The translations under genes and the position numbers were made by a program. Positions 53,809 to 64,000 of a DNA stretch of 64,000 nt are shown piece after piece; position 1 is the first letter of the stretch; the number at the start of each line of letters is the position of its first letter. Origin of the DNA: Dermatophagoides farinae (taxonomy: Eukaryota; Arthropoda; Arachnida; Sarcoptiformes; Pyroglyphidae); NCBI RefSeq assembly GCF_024713945.1, contig NC_134677.1:6699001-6763000 (forward strand), given 5' to 3'. A model generated the notes under the pieces. That model had not been told where the DNA came from. It made no database searches and was given only the letters and a program-made list of their open reading frames with translations.

Positions 53809-54128
53809 GGACCAAGTGCTACATTTGCTTTGAAATCATAATTTTACGATGAAAATGAAGTGTAATATATATCTACATCTAAAACAGAAAGTTGGTATTG
53901 CTCAAACCATAAAAATGATGATGATTGCGAATGATTCCCTTTGGTATTCATTTTTACGATTTTTTAAACAAAAAATAAATAAATAAAAATTCTGTTGTAA
54001 ATTCTAATACGTTTGTTTTGAATGGTTGTCTTTGATTTTAAGTTGTCTGTATGAATAATAAAACATATGATGATATGATGATTGAATATAATTATAAAAA
54101 TAATAGGAATAGTTGATAATTTTATTTC
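53809..54128. other. Caprin 3' UTR and CHCHD7 upstream region
   Basis: Compact 320-base spacer. Overlapping AATAAA signals at 53974-53987 probably end the Caprin transcript, leaving about 140 bases for the promoter of the CHCHD7-MIPEP pair. No TATA-like element is obvious. Confidence 0.5.
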
Positions 54129-54443
54129 ATGGAAACAATTAAGAAAAAAAACCGTGCTTCTCAACGACTTCGTGATCTAAATCCTTGCTATGACGAATCG
54201 CTCATTTCCCTAAAGTGTCAAGAATCCAAAGGTAAAGATCATTGCGAACAAGAAATTGCCAATTACAAAAGCTGTACTAATTTTTGGAATCAAGTATATG
54301 ACCTTCGTAAATTTTTTGGTATTTGCCCATATTCGCCCAAAGGGGAAGAACGACAACAAATTAAAGATTCATTAAAGAGAACAAAAAATCCTAAACAAAC
54401 TTTAGTAGAAATAGCTGAAATCTATCAAAAATCGAAGCAATGA
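54129..54443 (+). CDS. CHCHD7: CHCHD7 / COX23-like twin CX9C mitochondrial protein
   Basis: Single exon, 104 residues. It shows the twin CX9C motif exactly: C20-x9-C30 and C39-x9-C49, framed by SQRLRDLNPC and YKSCTNFWNQ. This order (QRLRD-NPC ... C-x9-C-xxFW) matches CHCHD7, whose yeast counterpart is Cox23. Family knowledge: such proteins are imported into the intermembrane space by the MIA40 disulfide relay and form a two-helix hairpin; Cox23 is linked to cytochrome oxidase assembly. The tail after FGICPYSPKGEERQQIKDSL is a little longer than in vertebrates. There is no intron. The TGA stop overlaps the ATG of the next gene (ATGA), so the two probably share one mRNA. Confidence 0.88.
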   Translation: METIKKKNRASQRLRDLNPCYDESLISLKCQESKGKDHCEQEIANYKSCTNFWNQVYDLRKFFGICPYSPKGEERQQIKDSLKRTKNPKQTLVEIAEIYQKSKQ

Positions 54444-56569
54444 TACGTTTGAATCGCTGGTCAAATTTCATAGTTAACAATCGTCATGTATCCAATTTCA
54501 CTTCATTAAGCAATCAACTTAATAATTTAACTCAACATTCAAAGGTTGTACCACAGATAAAATATCATAAAGGTCTTTTTGGCCATCAAGTTTTGGCCGA
54601 CTTTAATGGATTCTATATTTTCCGCCAAAATGCCATTACACGAGCCCAAAGTTTAGTGAATGAAGCCACTTCCGATAAACGAAACCGAAAAATGGTGCAT
54701 ATATTTGATGAATTATCTAATTCACTTTGTAAGGTTGCTGATCTTGCCGAGTTTATTCGAATTGCACATCCTGACCGTAACTATACCAATGCAGCTGAAC
54801 AAGCTAGCATCGAAATTAATGCTGAAGTTGAAAGATTGAATACGAATCGAATACTCTATAACTCGTTATCAAATGTTGTTCAAAATGGTGATATCGTACC
54901 GACAACGCCTACCGATGATTATGTGACTAAACTTTTTCTTTTTGACTTTGAACAATGTGGTATACATTTGGACGAAAATGTTCGTAATGAAGTTGTCCGT
55001 TTAAATGAACATATTCTTCACGTTGGAACATATTTCATGTACGGTACGACTAAACCACGAATCGTTTTCAAAAAAGAAATTCCAGAGCACTTGTGGAAAT
55101 ATTTTCCTATTGATAACAATAAGATAGTCATCTCAGGTCTGCAAAATGAATCGAATGACGCTCAACTTCGTGAAATTTCGTTCAAACAATTCCTTCAATA
55201 TGACGATCATCAAGAACAACTTTTAATGGAATTGATTTACTCTCGGCTTAAATTGGCTAAGATTTGTGGATTTAATTCATTCGCTCATAGAGCTATTAAT
55301 GGTAGCATTGCGGGAAGCCCGGAGATTGTCTGGAATCTAATTGATACTGTCAATACAATAATACGCCATAAATCCGAAGCTGATTTCAATTATATGCTTA
55401 AATTAAAGTCAGAAGAAACTGGTGATCCATCAGCTCAGTTGATGCAATGGGATGTGCCTTATTATACGCAAAATCATAAGATTAAAAAGTTTGGCCATGA
55501 TATCACTCAATCTAGTCCGTATTTTTCGATAGGCAGTTGCATGGAAGGTTTAGATTTGATTTTTCAATCAATATTCAATGTAGAATTAAAAATTAGTGAC
55601 ACTACTCAAGAAGATTTGTGGCATCCATCGGTGATCAAATTGGCAGTTAACGATCAAAAGACCAGCAAAACTTTGGGTCATATTTATTGTGATTTCTTCG
55701 TGCGACCCAATAAACCATATAACGATTGTCATTTTACTATTCAAGGTGGATGTGATCTGCCAAATGGTAAGCTTATCTAAAAAGTTTTGTCATAGATTAA
55801 TAATCCTTTAATTATTTCAGGAGAATATCAATTGCCGATAGTCGTAGTGTTTCTAAATTTTCCCAACGCTACCACATCATCGCCTACATTGTTATCACCA
55901 TCAATGGTCGATAATTTATTTCATGAAATGGGTCATGCCATGCATTCAATGTTGGCCAGGACACCATATCAACATATTACCGGAACAAGATGTTCAACAG
56001 ATTTAGCTGAAGTACCCTCAATATTAATGGAGCATTTCGCTAATGATCCACGTGTTGTATCTAAATTCGCCAAGCATTATCAAACCGGAAAATCTATTCC
56101 AGAGAATCTTTTACGCAGCTGGATCACTTCCAAACATTTGTTCAATTCAAGTGATTTACAATTGCAGGTTTTCTACTCGGCCTTAGATCAATTATATCAC
56201 AGTGAGAATCCAATAAAAGGCTGTAATAATACGACCGATGTTCTGAATATGATACAGAATCAATACTACGGCATACCAAACATATCGAACACATCATGGC
56301 AATTGCGATTTGGTCATTTGATTGGTTATGGAGCTAAATACTATTCCTATCTTGTATCGAAAGCTGTCGCAAATTCTATTTGGAACAAACTGTTTATAAA
56401 CGATCCATTTTCCTCTATTGCGGGTCAAACTTATCATGATCAAGTCCTTGCACATGGTGGCGGTAAACCCCCAAAAGAGATTGTTGAATCCATTTTAAAT
56501 GAAACGATAAGTGCAAATTACTTAGCTAAATCATTGATTAATAATATTGAATCGAATGAATTGTGTTAA
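54440..56569 (+). CDS. MIPEP: mitochondrial intermediate peptidase (M3 metallopeptidase)
   Basis: Two exons, 54440-55766 and 55821-56569, split by a 54-nt intron in phase 1, giving 691 residues. The N-terminus MIRLNRWSNFIVNNRHVSNF is basic and lacks acidic residues, as expected for a matrix-targeting presequence. The catalytic zinc motif is HEMGHAMHSM (H477, E478, H481), with the third ligand E506 in DLAEVPSILMEHF. The upstream segment KGLFGHQVLADFNGFYIFRQ and the block TLGHIYCDFFVRP also fit MIPEP. Family knowledge: MIP/Oct1 removes an octapeptide from proteins already cut by the matrix processing peptidase. Length is typical of the family. Its ATG lies inside the end of the CHCHD7 frame; the presequence supports this start. 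AATAAA at 56615. Confidence 0.95.
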
Positions 56570-57193
56570 ATTTATATAGTAGTAACAATAAGAACGATTA
56601 TTTCTTTTTTAAAAAATAAAACATTATCTGAATTTTATTATTTTACAATTATCATAATCAATGCTCGTAATTAAATAGATTTTTTTTCTCGCTTGAGTAT
56701 GTGATCAGGCTTGCATGTATTATCAACAAAGTCAATGAATGCAAAATTGAATAATTGATTGACAGGAAATAACAAATTTTAGAATATGTATGCATGTGTG
56801 TGTGTGTGTGTGTGCAAAATTAAAATTCAATAATTAAATACCGATAATGTTTTTTTCGCCTGTGTATTTATGTAAAATGAAATAACCCAGAATAACTAAT
56901 CGGTTTTAGATATAGATCTATCCAGAATTCTAGAACAGGAAAATAGTAATTATCATTATAGTATTTTGGCGATTCCATTTTTTTAGTGAATATTTTACAA
57001 AAATAGAGATTTTTTTTTGACTAAATCTCTGTGATATTTAAATGAATATAAATCGAATTATGAACAATTGTGAATGTGAATTAAATTAAATAATGAGAAA
57101 AAATTGAATACTCCCTTCTCATTATTTAGTTGGTAAAGTTACAATAAACCAGATGAAAGCCAATGATAAATCCAAGCTGAATTTTTGTCTTTT
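56570..57193. other. convergent spacer between MIPEP and Polycomb
   Basis: About 620 bases of AT-rich 3' flank shared by converging genes. It holds the MIPEP polyadenylation signal (AATAAA at 56615-56620) and a GT run at 56797-56813. No gene is seen. Confidence 0.55.
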
Positions 57194-58094
57194 TCAATGA
57201 ATATTTGCCGATTTTAGACTGGTTATCGAATCTGTTGTTGATACAGCGATGCTTTTCATTTCTGTTCTTTCTTTAAAAAATCCTTGAGGAGTTCTGCATT
57301 CACGAACGGTTATAGTACAATCATTTTCTGTTACATCGGTTACCATAATGTGATCAACGATCTTATTTTGCCGGCGCCAAAATTCCGGTGGCGGTCCAAT
57401 CGAAAAATTTGATTTGGGCACTTGTTGTTCTTTAACGTTATTGGTTTGGTTTGGACACTCTGGAGGTTCATCATCATTTTCTTTGATAATTTTTGTTGGT
57501 TGCTGTTTGCTGATTTCATTTTTATTGTTATTATCCTGTTTATCAAATGACGTTTCACCAGAATTTGACTATTATAAAACATTGAAATTGATTACTATTT
57601 TAAACATATTCAGGAATTGTAATTATACTTACATCATCATAATCGGCATCTGTAGAATCTACTTGATCACTATTGTCGATTGTTCGATCACTTTTCAATT
57701 TGGATACTTTTGCTTGTGTGGAAGACTTATCCGATAATGATTTTCTCTTATTATATGTCGTCTCTTTTGCTGTCGAGCTTTTGCGAGAGGATCCATCCTG
57801 GCTATTTTTATGGTTGGTCTCAGCGCTAGCCGATGAAGGATTCGTTTCATTTGCTGTCGATGTGGTGCTTGATGATTTACCACGACGATTGGCTTTGTTT
57901 GCCCGTCTTTTCTGTGCTTTATTGAATGAATCGATTAATCGATGATCTAATATATTTTCTGTTGGTTCCCATGTATTGTATTTTTGTGACCATCCTCGCC
58001 ATTTGACAAGATATTCAACCCTATTCTTTCTTGTTCGTTTTTTCAAGATACACTCCGCGGCGAAGACCCGTTCTCCCACCGCTGATAGTTCCAT
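57194..58094 (-). CDS. Pc: Polycomb / CBX chromodomain protein
   Basis: Two exons, complement of 57194-57568 and 57633-58094, split by a 64-nt phase-0 intron, giving 278 residues. The N-terminal chromodomain spans about residues 9-60: [20 protein letters not shown], then [20 protein letters not shown]. The aromatic cage residues F11, W32 and W35 are present. The middle is Ser/Thr/Lys-rich and disordered. The C-terminus has the Polycomb box, with [20 protein letters not shown] and TPQGFFKER, which separates Pc/CBX2/4/6/7/8 from HP1 (HP1 has a chromoshadow domain instead). Family knowledge: Pc reads H3K27me3 and is the CBX subunit of canonical PRC1, contacting RING1 through the C-terminal box. 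The protein is shorter than Drosophila Pc (390 residues). An E2F-like site lies about 1.1 kb upstream. Confidence 0.95.
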
Positions 58095-60305
58095 GAGTGC
58101 TTCAATTTCTGCGATCGCTTGGGGATTAATTTTGGACCGGTTTTAATAGTGACACACGGGTTAACAAAAAATTTAAACAAAAAAAAAATGAAGATATAAA
58201 GAATGGTGATGATGTGATTCAAGCTCGTTAGAAATCTTTTGCCACTACAATGGTAATTGTATTGATGATTGAAATTTATTATTATTATTGTTATCAGATG
58301 CAACTGAAAAAACTTTCAAATAATCGTTAAATAATAATAATGACCGATTCAACGAATTGATTTTTGTCACAAAATGGTTATATTTCAGTGACAACAATAA
58401 ATAAACATAAAAATACAAAATTAGAATCAAATTAAAGATGAAAATAGTCGATAACGGCGACAATACACATAAAAATATCAGAAAAATCAGCTTCGTGGTA
58501 CAACTATTATTCTTTGGTCTGGATAATGCTGACGCTGTTGTTCATTTGCTGATATTAGTACGTTTTCAATGGAAATTGTGCATGGAGGTGGTAATTGGTG
58601 GCGGTATACCGTAAAACGGTCGTATTTTTTTTTCGTTTTATTCAGTTCATTTGTGGTTGGTTGGGGTAGTTCGAGTTATTCATCATCATCATCATCTAAT
58701 TTATTTTCCTTTTAGTTTTGTATACATTACACACAGAGAAAAATAGCCTCCTCATTCGAGGGTGAGAAATGTACAGTGAAAGTGAGAATTTTATTTTCAA
58801 ACTAACATCAAATGCTTCCCCTTTAAAATTTGTGCTACTTACGCTTTACAAATTTTTTTCCTTTTTGTAATAATGCGAAATTGTGAATTGTTGTTGTGTT
58901 GTAGTAGTGGCATTAATGTTTATAAGAGTTAATGTTATAGTCACAATGAGAAAGATTTTATTAAAGCATACCACCTATATCATAAAAACATGATGAAAAC
59001 GATATGATTAAATTAACGTTTTGTTTATTGTGACTATAGAGATTTTTTTTTTAGTTGATTCTCATGATCACCACTACGATGAAGGCAACTCCACCTCTAT
59101 TTTTCAATCTTTGATGCAATTGTTTTTCATTCTTTGATAAAAAAAAAAAAATAAACGAATGCTGCAGCAGAAAAAACCGCGCTTGCTTATGCGCGCCAAA
59201 TCGTCGTTTCATTATTATTGTAACATCATCATTTTCTGGTTTTTCCATGCATGGCCTAGTCTGGTCTTGTCTGGTATTATGATTACCTGATCCAACAGGA
59301 AAAAAAAATGAAAATCCTATACTTGACAATCAGTCAGTTGCGATACTAAATTTTTTTTTCTTGCCATATACAATATAATTCAATTCACAAACAAAATACA
59401 AAGACACCACCACACACTTAGCAACAGCTGCATTTTCAATTTAATATAACCGAAAAGAAATGACGAATATATTGCATTGATTCAAATATTAAAAATGCAA
59501 TTTATACCACAATATATGTAATCATCACACACACACACACACTAATATAGATGGAAGATGACGTGTTCAATCTATGGCATCATCATCATAAGAGTATAAA
59601 GTGTCATGCAATCTTTTCACGATTAAAAATTCAATCATTCTCCCCTTTGAATACACATATGCAACAAAATATATGAACAAGTCAAACTACCTGTCAAAAA
59701 AATACATTGACCTTACAAGTGACCATCCATTCTAATTTACAATAGTGGTCGAAATCAATTATCATTGATTTTTACCTATCATTGAGATCGGTTGTTTTGC
59801 TCATTTAAAAAATAACAATAGCCTAGAAAATATGGTGGATGGATTAATTAATTAATTCATTTTGTTTTTTTTGACCATTCTAAAAATATATTTGCATACA
59901 AGCCAATAAATAGAGATATAAATCATTGGGTGACTAAAAATTTTTCTATTGTATGTTGATTATGGTCAAACTGATGATAATTATGATGACTATTATTATA
60001 TATTATTTGTGGTGTGTGTGTGTGTGGTGTACATCCATGATTTTGTTTTTTTTTTTTTTGAAATGAATTTCGAAAGTTTCAATTTCATTGTGATTGCCAC
60101 AATGATGATAATGAGAAACATATATAAATTATTATTATTGTGATTTTTTTTCTTGTACATTTTGCAATATAGAAATTTTTTTTTATATTTTTTTTTTTTT
60201 GCTGAAAATAATTGTATATATGAATATCAAGATAAAATATTGGAAATGAAAATAATTAATGAATGGTGATGATTTTGTTTTTCTCTTGAATTTATAGCAA
60301 ACAGA
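58095..60305. other. upstream region of Polycomb; 3' flank of the secreted protein gene
   Basis: AT-rich DNA with CA runs near 59528-59541 and ATC runs. A TTTGGCGCGC sequence (minus strand, 59191-59200) is a good match to the E2F consensus. No coding exon is recognised; the open frames found here are short and of low complexity. Confidence 0.45.
59191..59200 (-). promoter_or_regulatory. E2F-like site (TTTGGCGCGC)
   Basis: Minus-strand TTTGGCGCGC fits the TTTSGCGC E2F/DP consensus. It lies 1.1 kb upstream of the Polycomb start codon on the same strand. Use is inference; GC-rich decamers are rare in this AT-rich window. Confidence 0.3.
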
Positions 60306-62849
60306 TCAACCAGTTTTTTTACCAAGATAAAATTTATAATTTGGCAATGAAATTATATTGACAAGTCTATCGGCTATTTCGGTTGGTATCATAACCATCG
60401 GTACAGCCACAGTTCGTAATGATGGTGGCTCTGGTTTTGTTGTTGTTGGATTTATTCCCATTGTTGGTCGTGATTTGGATCGCTGTGAAATGGAACTATA
60501 TCTATATGTCGTTAGTGAACCTGTTGATTGCTGTTGTGTTGATTGTTGTTTGTTTAGAAATGGATTTTTTGGAACTAATGTTGTTGTCGATGGTCGATTC
60601 GTTTGCATTGTTGATATCGATGATCGATGTTGTAATGTGGTCGGATATGTTTTGACAAAATTATTACCAGATATATTATACTTGTAGTATTCATTCGTGG
60701 AACCGGAAACAGTTGGCGAATTGTAAATTGGATAATTTGTATTTTCATATGGAGCATAGTAATTGTTATTGAAATAATTATTGTAACGGCTTATATTCAG
60801 CTTTTGATAAGCTAAATTTCCATTTGAAATTTCTTTTGAATGTGATGCTGGAGCAACATGTGTCACTCTTTGGCTATGAAATTGAACTGTTTGTCCACGA
60901 GGAATAGGCGTTGATGGGAAAAATGTTTGTGCTTGAATTTTTCCTGTTACTAATTGTTGTTGTTGTTGTTGATTGTTTTGCAATTGATCATAATCTATCG
61001 GTAATGTTGTTGCTTTAATTTCATCATTAAATGTGGTGGGAATGGTTCGTGGAACATCCGTTGTAGCGAACCTAGATATTGGTTCTGGTTTCGTGACTGA
61101 TACAGATGGCTCCTGAATTCGATTCAGTTCTACGAATAAATCTTGATCCGTCACATTGGGCATTTCATCAGTTTCACTATATTCAACACCAGCTTGATAT
61201 CGGGGAGGAATCGGTGGAAATTGAAATGAGGATAAATTAAATGAAACAGTTGCGTGTCGAACCGGTTCGAATGATTTGTAATTATTTGAATTGGTTAAAT
61301 TGTAATTGTTATTCAATGTGAAATTGTTTGTAAAGCCATTATGTTGTTGAAGAGATGGCAAATTGTTAACATTCCGAACAAAAGTAAAATTTTCTCGATC
61401 AAAAGTGTAATTGCCATGATTAGGCTTAAAATTACGATTATAACCTTGATTTAAGGTATAATTGTTATTGAAGATGTCGTTGCTGCTGATGAATCCTTGT
61501 TGATTCACAGTTAAAGTATTATTGAGACTTCGATTGTTAATGTCCAAATTTCCAAGGCTATAATTTGTAAGTATTGGTGTTGTTGGTGGTTGGCGGAAGT
61601 CAACTTCTTGCAGCTGTGGTGGTGGTGGTGGTGATGGCAATTGTGTTTGAAACTGTGGTGCAGGTTGTGGTTGTAATTGTGTTGCCGGTTGTTGATTGAA
61701 TTGATAAGCAGGTTGAAGTGGTAATTGTGATGAAGGCTGTGTTTGGAACTGTGGTACAGGTTGTGGTTGTAATTGTGTTTCCGGTTGTGGATGGAATTGA
61801 GAAGCAGGTTGAAGTGGTAATTGTGGTGAAAGCTGTTTTTGGAACTGTGATTCAGGTTGTGGTTGTAATTGTGTTTCCGGTTGTGGATGGAATTGAGAAG
61901 CAGGTTGAAGTGGTAATTGTGGTGAAGGCTGCGTTTGAAACTGTGATTCAGGTTCGACTTGCCGTGGTTGATTGAATTCAATTGGTGGCTGTTGCTCTGG
62001 TTGTGTTCTATTTCCAAATATTATCGCTGGATCAAGTTGTTTTTGTGGATCACGTTCGGGAAGTTTGCCAAATAAAACCTCTTCGGGTGGCAACGATTGA
62101 AGAGTTAAATCACTGAATATATTTTGAATTAAACTTTCAATAACATCGTTAGAACTTCGATATGGGGCTGATGCAAATGGATTAGATATGGGATGTGAAT
62201 CATTGCCACTTGTACGACTTTCTTCGGTTAACAAAGAGAAATTACGATTCGAATTTAACTCTGTACCGGTAAAATTTTGCGATAAACTATTGTCCAAAGT
62301 TTCTAATTGATAGTTATGAGCTATTTTATCAGATACTATTTGTGGTGCGGCTGATTGATCACCGCCGGTTACACTTCGTCCTGTAATCTGCTCGTTTGGA
62401 ATCAAAAAATAGTAAGATTTTTTTCTTTCAATCGGTTGACCGATCCCCTCGAATAGAATATTATCATTTGAAGCTGATAATGGCACATTCGAGTCGTTTG
62501 TCGTATTATTTGCAGGAGCTATTAAAAATATTTTCGTTTGTTCACGATTTAGATTTAACGGAATAGCCTTTTGAAATAATGATTGAAAATATTCAATGGC
62601 ATTCGATTTTGACAATGGTTGTGATTCTGATATTGGTAATGTTGTTGGTAATTGAAACTGTGGTGAAGATGTTCGGTTGGAATTAAATGATGATGTGAAT
62701 GTTGGCGATGATAAAAGCGGTAAAGTTCGATTTGCATCAAATGCTGTAAATGATTGTGACAGTCCATTTTTGCATGATGACAATAATAACAAACAAAATA
62801 TCATTACGAATTTGTCATTATAATAAAATGGATGGTGAATGTTGGACAT
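60306..62849 (-). CDS. secreted Pro/Gln/Asn-rich repeat protein, function unknown
   Basis: One uninterrupted frame of 847 residues. The N-terminus has a hydrophobic stretch FVMIFCLLLLSS followed by CKNGLSQS, consistent with a signal peptide (ATG at 62849, or an internal Met at residue 16). The mature part is rich in Asn, Gln, Pro, Ser and Thr with many N-x-S/T sites, so a heavily glycosylated extracellular or cuticle/salivary-type product is plausible. Residues about 300-405 hold three copies of a 32-residue unit containing QLPLQPASQFHPQPETQLQP, encoded by an exact 96-bp period. Tyr/Asn-rich segments follow, and the C-terminus ends ADRLVNIISLPNYKFYLGKK. No family is recognised. Composition could suit a cuticular, silk-like or egg-coat protein, but nothing here decides. 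Additional exons are possible on either side. Confidence 0.72.
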   Translation of the reverse strand: MSNIHHPFYYNDKFVMIFCLLLLSSCKNGLSQSFTAFDANRTLPLLSSPTFTSSFNSNRTSSPQFQLPTTLPISESQPLSKSNAIEYFQSLFQKAIPLNLNREQTKIFLIAPANNTTNDSNVPLSASNDNILFEGIGQPIERKKSYYFLIPNEQITGRSVTGGDQSAAPQIVSDKIAHNYQLETLDNSLSQNFTGTELNSNRNFSLLTEESRTSGNDSHPISNPFASAPYRSSNDVIESLIQNIFSDLTLQSLPPEEVLFGKLPERDPQKQLDPAIIFGNRTQPEQQPPIEFNQPRQVEPESQFQTQPSPQLPLQPASQFHPQPETQLQPQPESQFQKQLSPQLPLQPASQFHPQPETQLQPQPVPQFQTQPSSQLPLQPAYQFNQQPATQLQPQPAPQFQTQLPSPPPPPQLQEVDFRQPPTTPILTNYSLGNLDINNRSLNNTLTVNQQGFISSNDIFNNNYTLNQGYNRNFKPNHGNYTFDRENFTFVRNVNNLPSLQQHNGFTNNFTLNNNYNLTNSNNYKSFEPVRHATVSFNLSSFQFPPIPPRYQAGVEYSETDEMPNVTDQDLFVELNRIQEPSVSVTKPEPISRFATTDVPRTIPTTFNDEIKATTLPIDYDQLQNNQQQQQQLVTGKIQAQTFFPSTPIPRGQTVQFHSQRVTHVAPASHSKEISNGNLAYQKLNISRYNNYFNNNYYAPYENTNYPIYNSPTVSGSTNEYYKYNISGNNFVKTYPTTLQHRSSISTMQTNRPSTTTLVPKNPFLNKQQSTQQQSTGSLTTYRYSSISQRSKSRPTMGINPTTTKPEPPSLRTVAVPMVMIPTEIADRLVNIISLPNYKFYLGKKTG
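61640..61955 (-). repeat. 96-bp coding tandem repeat (32 residues), about three copies
   Basis: The plus-strand landmark AAGCAGGTTGAAGTGGTAAT recurs at 61706, 61802 and 61898, exactly 96 bases apart, and the flanking sequence repeats with few changes. The period is a multiple of three, so the frame of the secreted protein is kept. Confidence 0.9.
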
Positions 62850-63307
62850 TTTGTTGGCAAATGATCAAAAAATATTTCATAGAAAAATAACAAATTGTAA
62901 TAATAAATAATCGATTCACTTTAGACTAGTCGATTAATTATTGAAATAATAGCAAAGTATGGCTGATAATTGTGCAGAAACAATCACAATCAATATAAAT
63001 TACATTGACATTGAACATTGATTGTTCACAAAGAATCGTTAATGTGAATATGAAAAAAAAATTATTTCATTAAATTTGATTCAATTTTGTCACAGAAAAA
63101 AAAACATTTCTTCATTGATCATAAACAAAAAAAAACGAATAATCCACTACACACGATGTAATTTGAATCGATTCAAGAGCAAGGTATTCGGTATGAAAAA
63201 TCACAAAATTTTTCTTCGTAAATTTTTCTTTCTTCCTTTCCCTCTCACTCTCACTCTCTCTCTCCTTGTTCTATGATCAATGGAAAGAGAGGATTATTTC
63301 ATCAATG

Positions 63308-63347
<40 letters not shown>

Positions 63348-64000
63348 TTTATGATTGTCGAATAAATTATTGAAAAACGATCGAACTGTTATTTTAAAAG
63401 ATCACCATCGTGAGAGGAAATGGATGAAAACAAAAATTCATAATAATTTATAATTTAATATAAACAGGACGAAAAAAAAATAAAATAAAATGATAGTGAT
63501 GTTTTTTCCTTTTTTGTTCATTACGATGACAAAAACGAAATAATTTTCATCTTGTTTGTTGTCTTGTTTCAAGATTATCTCTTTTCATTTATATTCAAGA
63601 TCTTTTTTTTCCCTCTGAATGATGGTCTTTAGCAACGAATAAAACGAACAAATCTTCACAAGTATGAATAATGATCACATTGAACACACACACACATAGA
63701 TCCAATAGAATGGCTACGAATTGTCGAATATAAAAGTTAGTTTCGAAATCGGAGAAAAAAAAATGAGAGCAAAACAAAATTTTTTTTTAATTTTGATTGA
63801 TTTTTCATTTGATGATAAAACAATATGGAATTCAGTGGTGTTGTGGGTGGGGGGAGAAGAAAATAAAAATTCGAAAAAAAAACAAAACTAAATCAATGTG
63901 AATATCATAACCACCATCACCATCACCATCGTTTAACAAACAAAACAAAACAAAAAAGACAGATGAATATTATGAGAGAGAGAAAAAAAAGTCCAAAAAA
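62850..64000. other. upstream flank of the secreted protein gene
   Basis: AT-rich, with a CA microsatellite at 63311-63345 and CT-rich stretches near 63230-63262. No gene is seen up to the window end. Confidence 0.5.
63311..63345. repeat. (CA)n microsatellite
   Basis: About 17 CA units with a single early interruption (CATA). Confidence 0.85.

Noticed and set aside
61718-61975. Val-rich plus-strand repeat frame
   Set aside because: Antisense of the Pro/Gln repeat; open only because the repeat has no stop in that frame.
61511-62017. His/Asn-rich minus-strand frame within the secreted protein gene
   Set aside because: A +1 reading of the same 96-bp repeats; the main frame has a signal peptide and spans the whole region.

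Overview
The window looks like nuclear DNA of a small, AT-rich arthropod genome. I favour an acariform (astigmatan) mite of the Dermatophagoides/Sarcoptes type. The reasons are animal-specific genes (SAD kinase, LIM-only factor, Polycomb, Caprin), many introns of about 57-80 nt with GT-AG ends, very AT-rich spacers, and dense ATG/CAT, TTG/CAA and GT/CA microsatellites. The species is an inference. No bacterial operon, CRISPR array, rRNA, recognisable tRNA, transposon or virus-like gene was seen.

Layout. 1.4-7.4 kb (minus): two tandem LIM-only (LMO1/3, Beadex-type) genes. 7.4-17.3 kb: a gene-poor stretch full of simple repeats. 17.4-20.7 kb (plus): a MYBBP1A / DNA polymerase phi-family nucleolar protein, preceded by a TATCGATA element. 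21.7-22.6 kb (plus): a five-exon, two-LIM CRP/muscle LIM protein. 23.8-37.4 kb (minus): a 17-exon SAD/BRSK polarity kinase whose first intron is 5 kb and starts with GC. 37.4-42.5 kb: gene-poor. 42.5-50.1 kb (plus): a very large Gln/Asn/Ser/His-rich protein with a C-terminal DUF4211-like cysteine domain (QSER1/PRR12-like). 51.8-53.8 kb (plus): Caprin. 54.1-56.6 kb (plus): CHCHD7 and mitochondrial intermediate peptidase, whose frames overlap by four bases (ATGA). 57.2-58.1 kb (minus): Polycomb. 60.3-62.8 kb (minus): a secreted Pro/Gln-rich protein with an exact 96-bp tandem repeat.

The genes do not form one pathway. The clearest functional unit is CHCHD7-MIPEP, two mitochondrial proteins that look encoded on one dicistronic mRNA. 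Other points worth a look are the LMO duplication with a shifted intron, the frame change inside the DUF4211 gene, and a short motif close to ATAGATG(G/T)CGC that recurs mostly in gaps between genes. All exon boundaries were read by eye from splice signals, reading phase and protein-family continuity. The phases add up in every multi-exon model, but no transcript data were available.
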